A DNA stretch of 64,000 nucleotides from Pipra filicauda (Eukaryota > Chordata > Aves > Passeriformes > Pipridae), in NCBI RefSeq assembly GCF_003945595.2, contig NW_024104303.1, positions 1,412,736-1,476,735 on the forward strand, in the 5' to 3' direction. Position numbers and translations under genes: made by a program. Below, one piece after another: positions 40,501-53,234 of the stretch (within the stretch, counting starts at the first letter, position 1; every line of letters starts with the position of its first letter). The notes beneath the pieces were generated by a model. That model was not told the origin of the DNA and did no database searches. It was given only the letters and a program-made list of their open reading frames with translations.

Positions 40501-43500
40501 GGAAAAAAATCCACAACCCATTTACTAGCCAAAGATTTGATACTTGTTTCATTTGCCTTGAATTTGTGTACATAGAATACAATAAGCAATTCCATGTTTA
40601 TGTGTTAAAATATAGTCAATTCTGTTTAAAGTGAATTTAAAGACAATTTATGGTGAGTTGAAACTAATGACAGACAAATTAAGAAGAACAACTTTTTGGC
40701 AAAGCTGAGTAGGCTCAAAATAAATAAAGTACTTAGTGAAGTGAGTGGGAAAATTACACTAAATGATTAAGTGTTGAATCATCATCCTATTTATCTCACA
40801 CTGCCATTTTTAAAAATAGCTTTCAGGGTACATGTTTGCTATTTTTCCTACTGTAGGAACATTGCGTCATGTATTTTTTGAAACACATACTTTCTATTCA
40901 CCGGACAAGAAATATCACTGTTAATCATAGCTTTGATCCATCTCTGAGACTATAGTTCCCTTCCACAGAAGGGCCATAATTGGTGTAGTCTCACAATAAC
41001 TGAAACACTTCAGTGTTCCTGGTAAAGTAGTGTGAGCTCTCAATGCATCATCTGTGCTGTACCTATTGTAAAATATGGACTAGAAAGGGTCTCACGACAA
41101 CTACTTATTATTGCTCTATAATAAACTCAAGCCAATCAATCACCTACCACATTATAGAAATATTTTTTATTTTAAAAAATCCTCTTTTTTATTTTTTTTT
41201 ACCTGACAGCTTGTCCTATAATACATGTCACCGTCATTTATATAAATATTGGATTAATGTAGCCTGATACCACTGACCCTAAGGGGAGATTGGAAATGCT
41301 AAATTATCTTCAGTTTGTATTTTTCAACACAATTATGATAATAATATTTTGTGTCAATATTTCCATAGAGTTAAGTCTGTAGAGAAATTGAGCTCATTTT
41401 CTGGTTTTTTTTCCCTAGTCCATAAATGGAGGGAATGATCCATACATCTACAATCCATATAGAAAGACCTAACAATCTGGATCATGTTCTGTTGGCAAAA
41501 ATACTTCTCACTTCATGCATTTCACATTCACTCAAACAGTAGTTTTCAGAAAGGACACATTGCAGTCTTATTGAAGAAGGATCTATCATTCCTGAGCTCA
41601 GAGGAGAGGACTACAGAGAAATTGTAAACTAGAATAAAGATTGCTGTGGATGGTTCTTGAATTCTTTGTGTCTGTTATGGCTTTATTAGGAATATACCAC
41701 TTGCCTAAGACAAAAGTTGTATGTTGAAGGAACTCAACAATTTTTTATCTGTAAATATAAATTACTTAAAATCTGACATTCAAAGGAAGAAATTACGAGA
41801 GGGGGTTTATGGAAAATGTTACCATTTTAGGCAGGTACTTAGAAAAGTTTAATGGTATGTAATAGGGACGTAGAGCTGTGTAAGTATCTGGTTAGCAAGA
41901 AGTCAACAAAATTTAAGTTAACACTATGCAAAACAAGGACAATGTCCTATCATGGTTGCTGACATTAGCTATGAAAAAAATCATCTCCCCTGCTACTTCT
42001 CCAAAGGAAAGAAATTTATAAGAAGCTGTTTAAATGGAAAGATGAGTGTCTGCCAAGAAATACAAATTATTATGCATCGTACAACAAAATAAATAGTTTG
42101 GTCTAAATTCATCCTGGGGGAAATTCTATTACCTACTAAAGACTTACCAAGAATGTATAAAGCCTGCTCATTGTTAATATCTTTAATATATACTCTATTA
42201 GTATTTTTCATATACATTGTTAGTTCTGTGTAGTCATAGATGACTATGTAATTTCGTGCTGCATAAGATTGAAAGTCAGATGCCTTGCCCTCACACATTC
42301 ATTGGTCTAAGTTTGGTCCTGTATGCACATGCAATTTTAGGGTTTTCCTTTGTATAAACTACTTCTTGGCACTACCTGAAAACAAAAATGAAACAGCTTT
42401 TAAAATTCTGCAAAAGTACAATGAAAGAACAAAACATTTCTTGTAAAGGAATCTGTCATTACAGATAAGTCTGGCACTATCTAAGCATATTTAAGTTTCA
42501 CTTAATATCCAGAAATCTTGTACAATTTTATGCCCACACATTTGCTTCGACATTAACTGAAAAAAAACCCCAACCAAATAGAACAAAATATTTCACAGAG
42601 TTCAAGGGGCTACAAAGTACACCAAAGACAACTTCTCTAGTATTACGTAGTGCTTTGGTTCCCTTAACATTGTAGCTTTTACCTTCTCTTAGGTTTGGCA
42701 AATTATAACACATAACCACAACAATTTGTGTAAAAATTTGTCATGATCAGGAACTATGCAATTTAGAGTAAATGCTGTTTATGCATTACAGTGACCCAGA
42801 TTTGAATCTGTAAAGATCAGCATGGAGCTTAGCAGCATGGATTGCAAGGGGATAATTTTGGAAAAGGCACCGAGAGGCCTGTGTGCATTCTGCTGGATAG
42901 AAAGATAATGTCAGCTTTAATATTATCTCCAAAAGATTTCTTAATTAAAACCATTCTATCTCAGAAGTGCAGAATGCTTCCAATTTACTACTTGGTGCCT
43001 GATGCATGAAAGAGAGCCATGGTCTCACAGAAGCACAGGGAACACACTTACCCAATGGGAGGGAAAGGCAAGAACAGTTAATTTTTTAAAAAATTAATTT
43101 AATAAATAACCAAAATAGCTCATTTCATGTGCCCAGTCAAAACAAGCAAGGGAAAATGAAGTGGAGTTTTGAGCTTCTGTAATGTCACTCCCTCAAAAAT
43201 GAAATTATTATTTTTCAAAGGAAAACTAAATCAACATTTTACCAGTTGTCGGAAGAAGAAAAGAAAAACATGTTAACACCATTTCTGGATAAATCTCTGT
43301 TTGAGTTAGAAAAACACCAGGATATATACCCTGGCTCAGGCTAGGATTCCCAGTGCACTTAATCAGACACACAACAGTAAGCATATGAATGGCTCCATTT
43401 AACCCAGTGAAAGTATTCATAAGCTTTAAGATATGTACATATTTTCACTGTAGGTAGAAGCCTGAAGTCCTGCTTCCATGTTAAACACACTGTAGGAGAG

Positions 43501-46149
43501 AAGTGCTGAGGAACAAATTTGATCTTTTAAAGCTGCTCTTGTGCTCTTGAGAATCTTCCTTGACTGGCAGACTCTATTGACTTTACTAAGAACAGCATAG
43601 TTTTCCCCCCAAAAAAACCGATTGCTGCCTAAATACTCCCCAAATGTCAGAGTTTCACTGTTATGCTAAAGGTAAAGTTTTGTTTTCTGACAAATAAAAA
43701 TTTTAAAAAATTAAATATGTAAGTAAAATAAAATATAATAAAAACAATTAAAATTAAGTACGAAAAAAACCAAAACCAAATAAAATGCTAGTTACCTACA
43801 AAACATACATACAGAACTGAGTTCCCATCTCAGGTATTTCCACACCCCATAGTTAATGAATTATAACAGCTTTGAAGTTTGGGGTTTTTTTATTTTCTTG
43901 CATATTTAAAGTGACATATAACTAGAAAAGATACTTTCATCTGTAATTGTCGTGTATGAAGATAGACCTATGGTAGGAAGGTATAAGCCATCTTTGTATC
44001 TTCTGTTAACTAAATGAGAAAGAAAATGGTATGTGCCCACCAAAGCAGCCAAAAATTCAGAAACTGTTAATGGAGTGGTGTAATGAATTAAACTTCATAG
44101 AGGTGCAAAATAAAGCCTAGGGAATCTCAAAGTATTTAATACTTTTATGCAGGACTTCTAGCAGAATGGTTGCAGAGAGGTGCGCGGTGGTCATGGAAAC
44201 CATCACTCTGCCATTTCCCATTTTCGTAATCATGTAAAGATTTTTCTGCTTTATGCTCTGCCTCTCCCTCCTCCTCCAAAGGGAGATCTGAGACCTAAGC
44301 TGAGTAACAGAAAGTTTATATTGAATTTCTTTGCGGATCACATTTTTTTTAATAAGTCAATAAATCCCTTTCCTTCATGGAGTGTCTCTAACCATACTGA
44401 TGGGTGTTCATTTTTCTCTTGATATTATTGTGACTAACTCTCTAAGCAACACAGTAATTTCTTCAAAGCTTCAGAACTGAGCTGTAATTGGAGAAAAAAG
44501 AATACTTTTTACATACATGTGTGCTCTAAAAATATTCAGCAAGTCTGCATAGACAGCACCAGACACTGTATTCTACTTACAGCTCAACATATTACACACC
44601 AAAATAAAAAGAAAGGGAAATCCAACAGGAAATCAGTGACTTAAAATGCAACATAGAAAACATTAATGTAAACCGCTAATACTCAAAGAACACAGAATTT
44701 ATTACACTTTGTATTGGAAGCACATGTTCAGGTGGAAATTCATCATACCTCAAATAACAAACTTCAAATATAGAGAAACCTTCATTAATTGCAAAATAAT
44801 CCTCTACCACTTTATTCTGCACACTTCCATTGCATATAACAGCTATCTGCAACTAAAAATAAACTAAATAATAACGCCAGTCTTTTTGTAAAGTTCAAAA
44901 TGAAAAATTGCTAAGATTCTGTGAAATTTTGTAAAGATGCTGTAACTGTTTTCTCTTTATTAGGATATCTATTTTTTATTAGCTTTAAATAATACCATTA
45001 TCTCACAGGGACCCTGCAACTAATTCTGTTTCCAGGTCATGGGTGTGACAAGACATTTGTTGTCCACAGAAAACCGTAAGTGACTGAATCTCATGGCTAG
45101 AGACAGTGTCCAAGAGTCAGGACTTCTGATATCCATATCTGTCACTGCCCTTGCCCTCCTCTGCACCCAGGTTACCTAGTTATGATAACAAGGTTATAAT
45201 AAAAATAGAGTACGTGGGTGTACCAGGTTAATGTCTTCAAAGTGTCGATATAAAGTGTCCTTAAGTGAAAGATCACTAAAAGAGCATATTCTACTGACAA
45301 GTAGCATGATTTCACTTGTTTAGACTTAAATCAATCATTTAAATCATACAAAGTACCAATAAACAGCACAGTTAATATTTAATCTACTGTAAAAAGATGC
45401 GGAACACGTTCAGGAAAAAAATGAACTCAGAATAGGGTAGCATGAAGGCTCCAATTATTGCCTAGGTTCCACTTTCATTTTCTGTAGAACTATTTTGTGA
45501 GTCCCTAGGAAGTATTTAATCACCAGCTGTGAATGACGTCACTCCATTTATGTGTCATCTCCTATCAGTACCAGGTCACATGCACGGAAGACGTACAATA
45601 TCTCCCATAGGTTCAGATGAAAAGAAAAATTTTCTCTTGTATTTTGCCTTTGAATGATGTAAAGCAGGTCATGTTCTTCAAAGATGTCTTCTGTATAATT
45701 CAAAGCAAAAAGAAGGGTTCAGATTGGATTTTTGATAGAAACTTCTTTTTAAAGAGCCCCCTTATCTGAAAAGACTGGTATTCACCAGGCTTTCAAACAT
45801 ATTTTGATGTCATCTCACCTCAGTATTGATGGTGTTTTGAGTGCTGCAGAAAAAAGAGAACAATTCACAATATTTCAGCTAGATTATATTGACGCATTTG
45901 ACTGTGCTTGGACTTTTAAAGAGAAAGAAAAGTACTGAAGAGCTACAAGCCTCTCCTGTATATACACTGCTGATCAATAGTCTTTCTTGTGGTAACATCA
46001 CTTGCTAAAAAAAGAGGAGAGATCTACAATGGGAATCAGAGTGACTGCAACACAAATAACTGTGGAACAGTACAAAAGGAGACTCATGTGCTAAACTTGT
46101 GCTGACAGTCTCTGATTCCTTCTAGTCCGTGGGTTCTTAGTGGAGGTGA

Positions 46150-46477
46150 ATTCTTAGTAGAACTGTTTGGAAGTCAGTGGTCACCCCCCTTTTGGAAGGA
46201 GCTCAGCTATGGTATTCACTTGGCAGGATGCTATTGCCTCTGCACTCACCAGAAGGCATCTGGAGACACACATGAAGCTGCCACAAAAACATGCAGCTGT
46301 CTGGGTGGGTATCAGGCTGCAGGGAGTTCCAGAGCTTGGTACTGGTGTTGGATGTCAGTGGAGACAATAGCTGTGTGAGGTGAAACCAGGTCGATGATCT
46401 GTTCAGCAGGATGGCATAGCTAAGAGAGGAGGTAGAAAGGTTAAGAATTATCAGGGACTCAGAGGAGATTGACTGAT
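46150..46477 (+). mobile_element. CR1 LINE, 5' part (ORF1-side region), left of inserted LTR
   Basis: The sequence before the LTR resembles the 5' region of full-length CR1 elements. A stretch reading 'gctaagagaggaggtagaaaggttaag...tcagggactcagaggagattgactgat' (in parts, 46418-46477) matches the coiled-coil-like coding stretch that precedes the zinc-finger part of CR1 ORF1. It continues after the LTR at 47730. The exact 5' boundary is uncertain; similarity fades above about 46150. No intact ORF1 remains. Confidence 0.7.
46473..46477. repeat. Target site duplication CTGAT (left copy)
   Basis: CTGAT lies directly before the LTR start TGTCATGG and is repeated directly after the LTR end at 47725-47729. 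Five-base duplications are typical of ERVL-type (class III) integrases. Confidence 0.9.
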
Positions 46478-47724
46478 TGTCATGGTTTGAGATAGTCCCA
46501 AAATCCAATTCCCTAGCTCCATTCCCCCCTCCCACATCTCAACCTAATGTGAGATGGGTTTTTCCAGACAAAACACACCAGACTCAAAGTGGGGAAAAGG
46601 GAATATATTACAATGACTATACAAATAAATACCATATCACATTATACACACGATCACAACTATCTCTACCATGACATATAGTATTTACAATGGATCAGAT
46701 CTCTTCTCTCCTCCAAATAAAAGTCCAGGAGGGAAAGAAGGACAGATCCCTTCCAGTCCTTAAACAGCAGCATCTTCTAAGGCAGCAGGTTTCTTCTTCT
46801 CATGCATGCAGCAGCTGATAGCTGGCTTTCTGCCAGCACTCACGAGGGAGATATCCAAGCCTCTCTCTCGGCCCCATCGCCTCACAACCGAGGGGTCTTC
46901 CGTGGGCTTCGTAACCCCAGACAAGGTCGTTTCACCACGTCATATCACGAAGACACAGGGGGGTCTTCGTGACGGTCTGGTATCTCTTGCAGGGCCTCTG
47001 TGCCCTGTCTCTCAGGCTGCCACCGTGGCAGCAGTGCAAGGGGGGGGAGCCAAGGTCAACTCCCCCCGCATTCCATCTGGCTGTCCCGGTCCAGCTCCGG
47101 GACGCTCTGAGCTTCTCAGCTCCTCTCTCTCCGGTGCTGCATGTCCAAAACTGCTCTCCAAAATAGGAGTCCATGTCCCTCTTCTCCAAGAGGGGTCTCA
47201 AGGGAGTTTTGGGGGAGTGTGGTACAGTCTTACCCCCAAGAACTCTGTAGCTCTCAGCTGCTGGCTCTCCTTTCCTCGACTCTCCTTCCAGGAGTCTCCT
47301 CTGCGGTGCTGCATGTTGTTTCTGCTACTCCTTCAGTTCAGGTCTTATCTCTGGCTCTCTGCCACCGTTTCTCTGGTCAGCGTCGGCTGCTGCTCTGTGC
47401 CCATGGAGAAAACATCTCCCGGCATAACTACAGGCACCTAGCCCAGCTTTATGCTGTTCCAGGTCCCTGCAGCCCCCCAGCCAGGGGCTGGGAGGGGGCC
47501 AGAGGCCCCAAGGGGCTCAGAGCCCCTTCCTCGTGGCTCTACAACATGGCCACCTCTCCTACAACAACCAAACTACAACTCTTCTTTTCCGGTCTGGTTG
47601 TGGTATGTTTACATTTCTGCAGGAGCGCCCATTGGGCAGAACTTCAAAACTTCCAGGGGTTTCCACCCCTTGGGGTCTACCACTTCTCTTAGCCTCTGGG
47701 GAGAACAAGGTTCAAACCACTACA
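46478..47724 (-). mobile_element. Solo LTR of an endogenous retrovirus (probably ERVL-like), inserted in a CR1
   Basis: A 1247-bp element begins TGTCATGGTTTGAG and ends TTCAAACCACTACA on the plus strand, so its termini form near-perfect inverted repeats with TG...CA ends. It is flanked by CTGAT on both sides. There is no internal gag-pol-env sequence and no second LTR, so it is a solo LTR left by recombination. The body (about 46800-47690) is clearly GC-richer than the surroundings, while an AT-rich TATA-like part lies at about 46610-46690. Read on the minus strand this gives a long U3, a TATA-like region and a short R-U5 ending CAAACCATGACA, so I prefer minus; the orientation is not certain. 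Overlapping ORFs of up to 211 codons in it reflect GC-rich composition, not genes. Confidence 0.88.
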
Positions 47725-47729
47725 CTGAT
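47725..47729. repeat. Target site duplication CTGAT (right copy)
   Basis: Exact repeat of the five bases before the LTR at 46473-46477, immediately after the terminal TACA of the LTR. Together the pair marks the integration point. Confidence 0.9.
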
Positions 47730-47826
47730 GTAGTCACTCCCTACCACTCCCCCGGCAAATGCCTCAGCCAGTTGCATCACAAGAAGTGAAAGATCCCCTA
47801 CTAGACAGAAGGGGGGACTTAAGGAA

Positions 47827-47857
47827 TGGGGAGGGGGGTGAGGGGGCAGTGAGAGGG
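47827..47857 (+). other. G-rich run with four G-tracts
   Basis: Just right of the LTR the sequence has G-tracts of 4, 6, 5 and 3 separated by 1, 3 and 8 bases. The last loop is longer than the usual seven-base limit, so it is a borderline G-quadruplex motif on the plus strand. It lies inside the CR1 ORF1-side region and is likely a family feature or decay product. Confidence 0.5.
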
Positions 47858-48800
47858 TTTCAAAAAAGACCCAATTAATCAGATTTCAGCTCAGGGTAGC
47901 ACATGTATCCCCTTCCAGCCTCTGTGGTGCCCTTCTACGCTACATAAGAGCCTCTGGAACTGGAGGGCCTGGCACACAGCAACATGGACAAAGTTGCATC
48001 CAGGTTGTAGGGGCTGCCTAGGGTGAGTCAGTCTATTCCTACTTCTGTCAAGAAAAAAAGAAGGGTGGTAACTCCCTTATAAGGGGAAAAGAGAGTCCAG
48101 CCCAATGTGCCGATGGGACCCAACCCCTGAGTTGACTGCCTTCTTAGGGCCCAGGAAAAGGATGTTACCAAGAAACACCCCAGGCTGGTACAGCCCTCTA
48201 ATTGTTATCCATTACTGTTTTTTCAGATGGGCAGTGATGAAGTTCCTACAAGAAGTCTGAGGACTATCAAGAGGCACCTCAACTCCTAAGGATGAGTAGT
48301 TGAGGGACCTGGAACACAAGGTGTGTTATCCTCTTTCCTTCCAGTTACAGGGAATGACACAGGTAGAACTAAGAAAATTACACAGATTGATACTAACTCT
48401 GAGCTTGGAGCCACCAGCAGAATTTGGGAGGTTTTAATCATGGATTGGTTTGCACAGCACCAGGTCTGCTGGCAACAGATGGGGTACACCTGCCTCAAAG
48501 AGGAAAAAGAATCCTTGCTCAGGAGTTAGCAGGGTTCATTGAGAGAACTTTAGATTTGAAGGAGGAAAATAGTAAAATCAAGACCATTGGAGATAAGATA
48601 GGCAGTGGCATTTCAGTGTTTGAGGGACAGTGTTAGTGAGGTCCTTCGGTCTGCTATCTCACTAGAAGTAGGGGCTGGATATCCATGTGGCAGCAAGGAT
48701 TCAAAGGTTAATGATGGAACCATCTGAAACAGTCATGCAGGAATCAATGTTTTCTCACTGAAAAGGCAGTGGAATTGATAACCCAGTTAAGTGTATCTAT

Positions 48801-49515
48801 ACTAATGCATGCAGCATGGGCAAAAACCAGAAGGAACTGGAAGCCATGGTGCAACAGGAAAACTATGACATAGTTGACATCATAGAGTCTTAGTGGGATG
48901 AGTCACACAACTGGAGTGCTGTAACAGATGACTATAAGCTGTTCAGAAGAAAGAGAAGCAGTGGGGTAGTCCTGTATTATAGAGATTAATGATGGTAATG
49001 CTAGAGTTGAGTGTTTATGGGTAAGAATCAGGGGACAGTCAACAAGGCAGACATCTTGGTGGGATTCTGTTATAGACCAGCCAACCAGGATGAAGAAGAA
49101 GAAGAAATATTTTATAAACGGGTGGAAGAAGTCTCACAATCAGTAGCTCTTGTTCTCATGGGGGACTTCAACTTTGTCATATGTCTGCTGGAAACACATC
49201 ACAGTGGAGGGGAAACAGTACAGAAAGTTACTGGAATGTGTGGAAGACAACTTCCTGGCAGGCGTTGGTGAGTGAGCCAGCTGGACCTTTTTGTTTATGA
49301 TCTGAAAAAGACTGGTGGGTGATGGGATGCTTGGAGGACATCTTGGGCTCAATGACCACAAAATGATGGAGTTTCTGTCTCTTGGAGAAGTAAAGAGAGG
49401 GATCAGTAGAGCCATCACCTTAGACTGCCAGACGACAGACTTAGCCTGTTTGGGAGACTGGTTGAGAGTCCCTTGGGAGGCAGTCCTGAAGAGCAACAGA
49501 GTCCAGGAATGTTAA
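48801..49515 (+). pseudogene. CR1 endonuclease (AP-endonuclease-like) remnant
   Basis: The N-terminal motif of the CR1 EN domain is visible as 'MGKNQKELEAMVQQENYDI' from about 48816. An in-frame TAG at 48891-48893 stands where active copies have a tryptophan codon (the ETWW-D motif), a probable TGG to TAG change. In the next ORF (from 49011) come 'GFCYRPANQDEEEEEIFYKR' and 'ALVLMGDFNF', the GDFN motif of the endonuclease family, at about 49150-49185. The 'LNDHKMMEF' segment that corresponds to the conserved S-D-H catalytic motif follows at about 49345-49375, with asparagine in place of serine. The domain nicks target DNA in active elements; here it is broken. Confidence 0.88.
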
Positions 49516-49789
49516 ACATGTTTTAAGAAGGAAAGCTTAGAGGTGCAGAAGCAGGCTGTACCCATGTGCTGGAAGATGAGACAGCAGGGAAGAAGGCTGG
49601 ACTAGATGAAGAGAGAGCTTTGGTTGGAACTTGAGGAAAATAAGAGTGTGTATCAGCTCTGAAAGAAGGGGCAGGTAAATCAAAATGATTACAAGGATTT
49701 GGTGAGGATTTTCAGGGAGAAAATTAGAAGGGTCAGAGTCCAATTAGATCTTCATCTGGTTACCGATGTAAAAGACAATGAAAAACGGT

Positions 49790-51540
49790 TTTACAAATAC
49801 ATCAGCAAAAAGAGGAGGACCAAGGAGAATCTTCCATCCCTTGTTGGATCCAGAGGGAAACACAGTGACAAAGGATGACGAAAGGGTTGTACTTAAACAC
49901 CTACTTTTCCTCAGTCTTTAATAGCAAAACCAGTTGTCCTCAGCGTACCCACTCAGACCCCCTGAGCTGGAACAGATGAAGTAGATGAATAGCAAAATTA
50001 AGACTCCATAATGAACTAGAAAATGGTTAGCAAACTGCTACGCAACTGAGACACCACAAACCTATGGGGCTGGAAAGGATCCATCCAAGAGTACTGAAGG
50101 AGCTGGCCAAGATGTTCACCGAGGCACTTCCCATCATTTACCAGCAGCCTTAGCTCGCTGGGGAGGTCCCAGTTGAATGGAGCTTACCAAATATGACTGC
50201 TCATCTAAAGAAAGGCCGAAAGAAGGATCCAGGGAACCATGGGCCTGTCAGTCTGACAGTGGAGCTGGGGAAGGTCATGGAGCAGATCATCTTGGGTGCC
50301 ATCACACAGCACAACCTGGGGCAGGGGACAACCAGAGCATCAGGCCCAGTCAGAATGGATTTAGGAAAGGCAAGTCCTGCTTGACTAACAAGATCTCCTT
50401 CTGTGACAAGGGTGACCCATTTGGTGGATGAGGAAAAGGCTGGGCATGTTGTCTACCTGGACTTCAGAAAAGTCTTTGACACCATTTCCACAGCATTCTC
50501 CTGGAGACACTGACAGTCTATGGCTTGGTCAGGTGCACTCTTTGCTGGGAAAAGAACTGGCTGGATGGCTGGGCACAGAGAGTGGTGGTAAAGACAGTTA
50601 AAATCCAGCTGGTGGCTGGTCATTAGTGGTATTCCCCAGGACTCAGTATTGGGGCCAGCCCTTTTTAATATCTTCACCGATGATGTGGATGAGGGAATCA
50701 AGTGCACCCTCAGTCACTCTGCAGATATCACCAAGTCGGGTGGGAGTGTCGATCTGCTGGAAGGTAGGAGGGCTCAGCAGAGGGATCTGGACAGGCTGGA
50801 TCAATGGGCTGAGCCCAGTCCTATGAGGTCCAACAAGGTGAAGTGCTGGGTCCTGCACTTGGCTCACAACAACCCCAGGCAGTGCTACAGGCTTGGGGAA
50901 GAGTATCTGGAAAAGAGCCCATCAGAAAAGGAGCGGGTGGTGCTGGTTGACAGCAGCTGAACCTGAGCCAGCAGTGTGTCCAGGTGGTCAAGAATCCAGT
51001 GGCATCCTGGTTTTGTATCAGCAATGGTGTGTCCAGCAGGACAGGGATTGGCCCTCTGTACTTGGCACTGCTGGGGCCACACCTTGAGTTCTGGGTCCAG
51101 TTCTGGGTCCTTCGCTACAGGAAAGACATTGAGGTGCTGGAGCACATCCAGAGAAGGTCAGCAAAGCTGGTGAAGGGTCTAGAGCACAAGTCTTATAAGG
51201 AATGGCTGAGGAGCTGGGAGTGTTTAGTCTGGAGAAAAGGAAACTGGGGGGGGACCGTATTCCTCTCTACAACTACCTGAAAGGAGGTTGTAACAAAGTG
51301 CAGGTCAGCCTCTCCTCCCAGGTAAGTGACAGGATGAGAGGAAATGGCCTCAAGCTGTGACACAGGACTTATAGGTTGGGTTTTAGGAAAAAAATTCTTC
51401 ACTGAAAGAGTGGTCAGGCATTGCAATAGGCTTCCGAGTGAAGTGGTGAAAATCAGCAACTGGTGGAAATCTTCCAAAGGAGTGTGGATTTGGCACATGG
51501 GGACATGGTTTAGTTGTGAACATGGTGGTGCCTTATTAAT
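49790..51540 (+). pseudogene. CR1 reverse transcriptase remnant
   Basis: Recognisable segments in order are 'NGFRKGKSCLTNKISF' (about 50355-50405), 'VVYLDFRKVFDTIS' (about 50450-50490), '[18 protein letters not shown]' (about 50640-50700, spanning a frameshift), an ADD-box decayed to A-D-I (about 50720-50730), and '[15 protein letters not shown]' (about 50833-50877). The thumb reads 'GPLYLALLGPHLEFWVQFWVLRYRKDIEVLEHIQRRSAKLVKGLEH' in pieces from 50984. Loss of the second catalytic aspartate and several frameshifts rule out activity. It is closest to the 26459-27215 copy among those in this window. Confidence 0.9.
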
Positions 51541-51999
51541 GGTCAAACTGAATGATCTGAGAGGTCTTTTTGAGCCTGCAAAGAGCATTCTCTTAGTGCT
51601 TGCATTTTGACTTTTCACTCAGAATGAATAGTAGGTTGACATTTTTTGAAAGCAATGTCTGATGCAATACAATACAGAGACTGCCTTGAACTGATGTCCC
51701 TCAAGTTGTATCAGTCAGATGAGAAAGCTTGAAGAAATATAAAATAGAATTACACTGTCTTCAAAAACAAGATAGCTTTATGTATAAATGGTAAAAGAAA
51801 ATAAATAAACTGGTATATATATTGTTCCGAACCTTTGCTTTCAAAATTCCCAAGCTTAAATCATGGATTTTTCACCTAATCTGATGTACAGTGTACCATC
51901 AACTCTCTAGAACTGCTGAGTGGTCTGAAAATCTCTCTGCAAAATCAGGACACTTAGAGATACCATCAGTCATCAACAACATAAAAAATGTATAAGATT

Positions 52000-52110
52000 A
52001 ATATATCTCTGTATATGTGTATACATATATATATAAATATAGATAGATACAAATACAAACTGAAAAACATGTATATATATATATATATGCCCATATGCAT
52101 GCATGTAAAA
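52000..52110. repeat. TA-rich microsatellite (TATATA/ATAC/GATA units)
   Basis: Alternating TA tracts with interspersed ATAC and GATA units, including a pure (TA) run of about nine units at 52071-52088 and a CATGCATG stretch next to it. Typical imperfect dinucleotide repeat. Confidence 0.85.
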
Positions 52111-53234
52111 TACTTTATGCATGCTAGTTCAATACTTACTGAAATTGATATGTTCTCAAGACCGCTATTTTGCTGTTTGCCATGGAAAAGTAGTTAAGTA
52201 ATAAATACTGGTATATTACAGCTATGTACAAGAAGCAAGTGCTGACTAATCTCAGGTAATCAAAAAACACATTACAGAGATTTTCAAAGTATTTTCCAAT
52301 TTTAAATGTAAAACTTCTATAACTTCTAGTAACATGTAACATGTACAGATATGGACAGATATGCATTTTCTATCAATTTATGAGAAAACAGATCTGCAGA
52401 TGTTTCCTTTTTTTAAATCTACATAAAATTCAATGGAAACAATTGTCAGAGACTGGGCATTCAGCAGCACTAAATGAGCAACACAGTAAAAACTGGCACA
52501 AGGACAAAAGGTAAAAGTAAATTGTTGCTATCATTGTGGGGAAAAAGAAAATATGTGTGCACATTCAAAGTCATTAGGAGAAAACACTGTTATTACACTT
52601 TACCTAAGAAAGATTCTACAGGGGAATATTTGCAGTAATATTTGTCATACCAAAAATCACCTCTTAATTTTGTGCACATCCTCACACAAACTTCAATTTC
52701 ACACAAGACCTGCCCTTCAGGCCCAATATCCTACCCATGATAGCAGCTCATAACACCATATGCTACAGAAAAAGGTGTCATAGCTCTGTAGTAAGCATAT
52801 GTAGGATAATCTGTTTCCCCAGATAAACAGTTATAGACTCAGAAGGGTGAACGCTACAAGAATATCTTATGTAAATAATCAACATAAAAATCAGAATTTG
52901 GAAGACTGGCTGTTTGCCATTTGAATTCTGCATCTCTGCTTCTCTTCTTGTAACATTGCTAGAAAGGACATTGTCTGATTTTGCAGTATTGTCAAATGTC
53001 ATTGCATAAAGCACAGCAAGGCAACTATTTCACATTTTTCTTGTGTGCTTGCTTTGACAATCCCTGCAGACTATAAAGAGCAATTGTTTAAGGTGACTTG
53101 TATATTAGCATTTACTGTGTATTCAGCCCAATCCCTTTGTTCCATTACTAATATCTGCTTTAGAATGTAAAAGCCTTTCCTAATCAAGTGAGAACAATAC
53201 TCTAAAGTTGCAGTTTGATTTTTTGCAAATAGCA

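Larger units (their letters stand above)
27216..46149. other. Long unique AT-rich non-coding stretch
   Basis: Almost 19 kb with no recognisable gene, RNA gene or mobile element. No ORF exceeds about 101 codons. It has AT-rich short repeats (around 30746-30775 and 36109-36134) and a three-copy 20-bp tandem repeat at 37535. About 34440-34830 is a block of mixed composition with several TAAT cores. A slightly GC-richer patch at 37980-38260 is not recognisable. Absence of repeats over such a length in a bird is not surprising, since bird genomes are repeat-poor. Confidence 0.5.
47730..51605 (+). mobile_element. CR1 LINE, main part right of the LTR: ORF1 end, endonuclease, RT, 3' UTR
   Basis: This is the continuation of the CR1 that begins left of the LTR. 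From 47780 to about 48640 it follows the ORF1 and inter-ORF part of full-length CR1 (including 'ctggtacagccctctaattgttatccattactg', in parts, near 48185-48220, and the 'gcaccaggtctgctggcaacag' wording near 48458-48480). The endonuclease follows at about 48800-49515, then the RT at about 49790-51540, and the 3' UTR near 51540-51605. With the left part the element was about 4.2 kb, close to the full CR1 length, which is uncommon because most copies are strongly 5'-truncated. Many stops and frameshifts make it inactive. Confidence 0.9.

Noticed and set aside
46806..47692. Overlapping ORFs of 211, 183 and 112 codons on the plus strand
   Set aside because: They lie entirely inside the solo LTR, in its GC-rich body where stops are rare. 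They overlap one another in different frames and have no domain.
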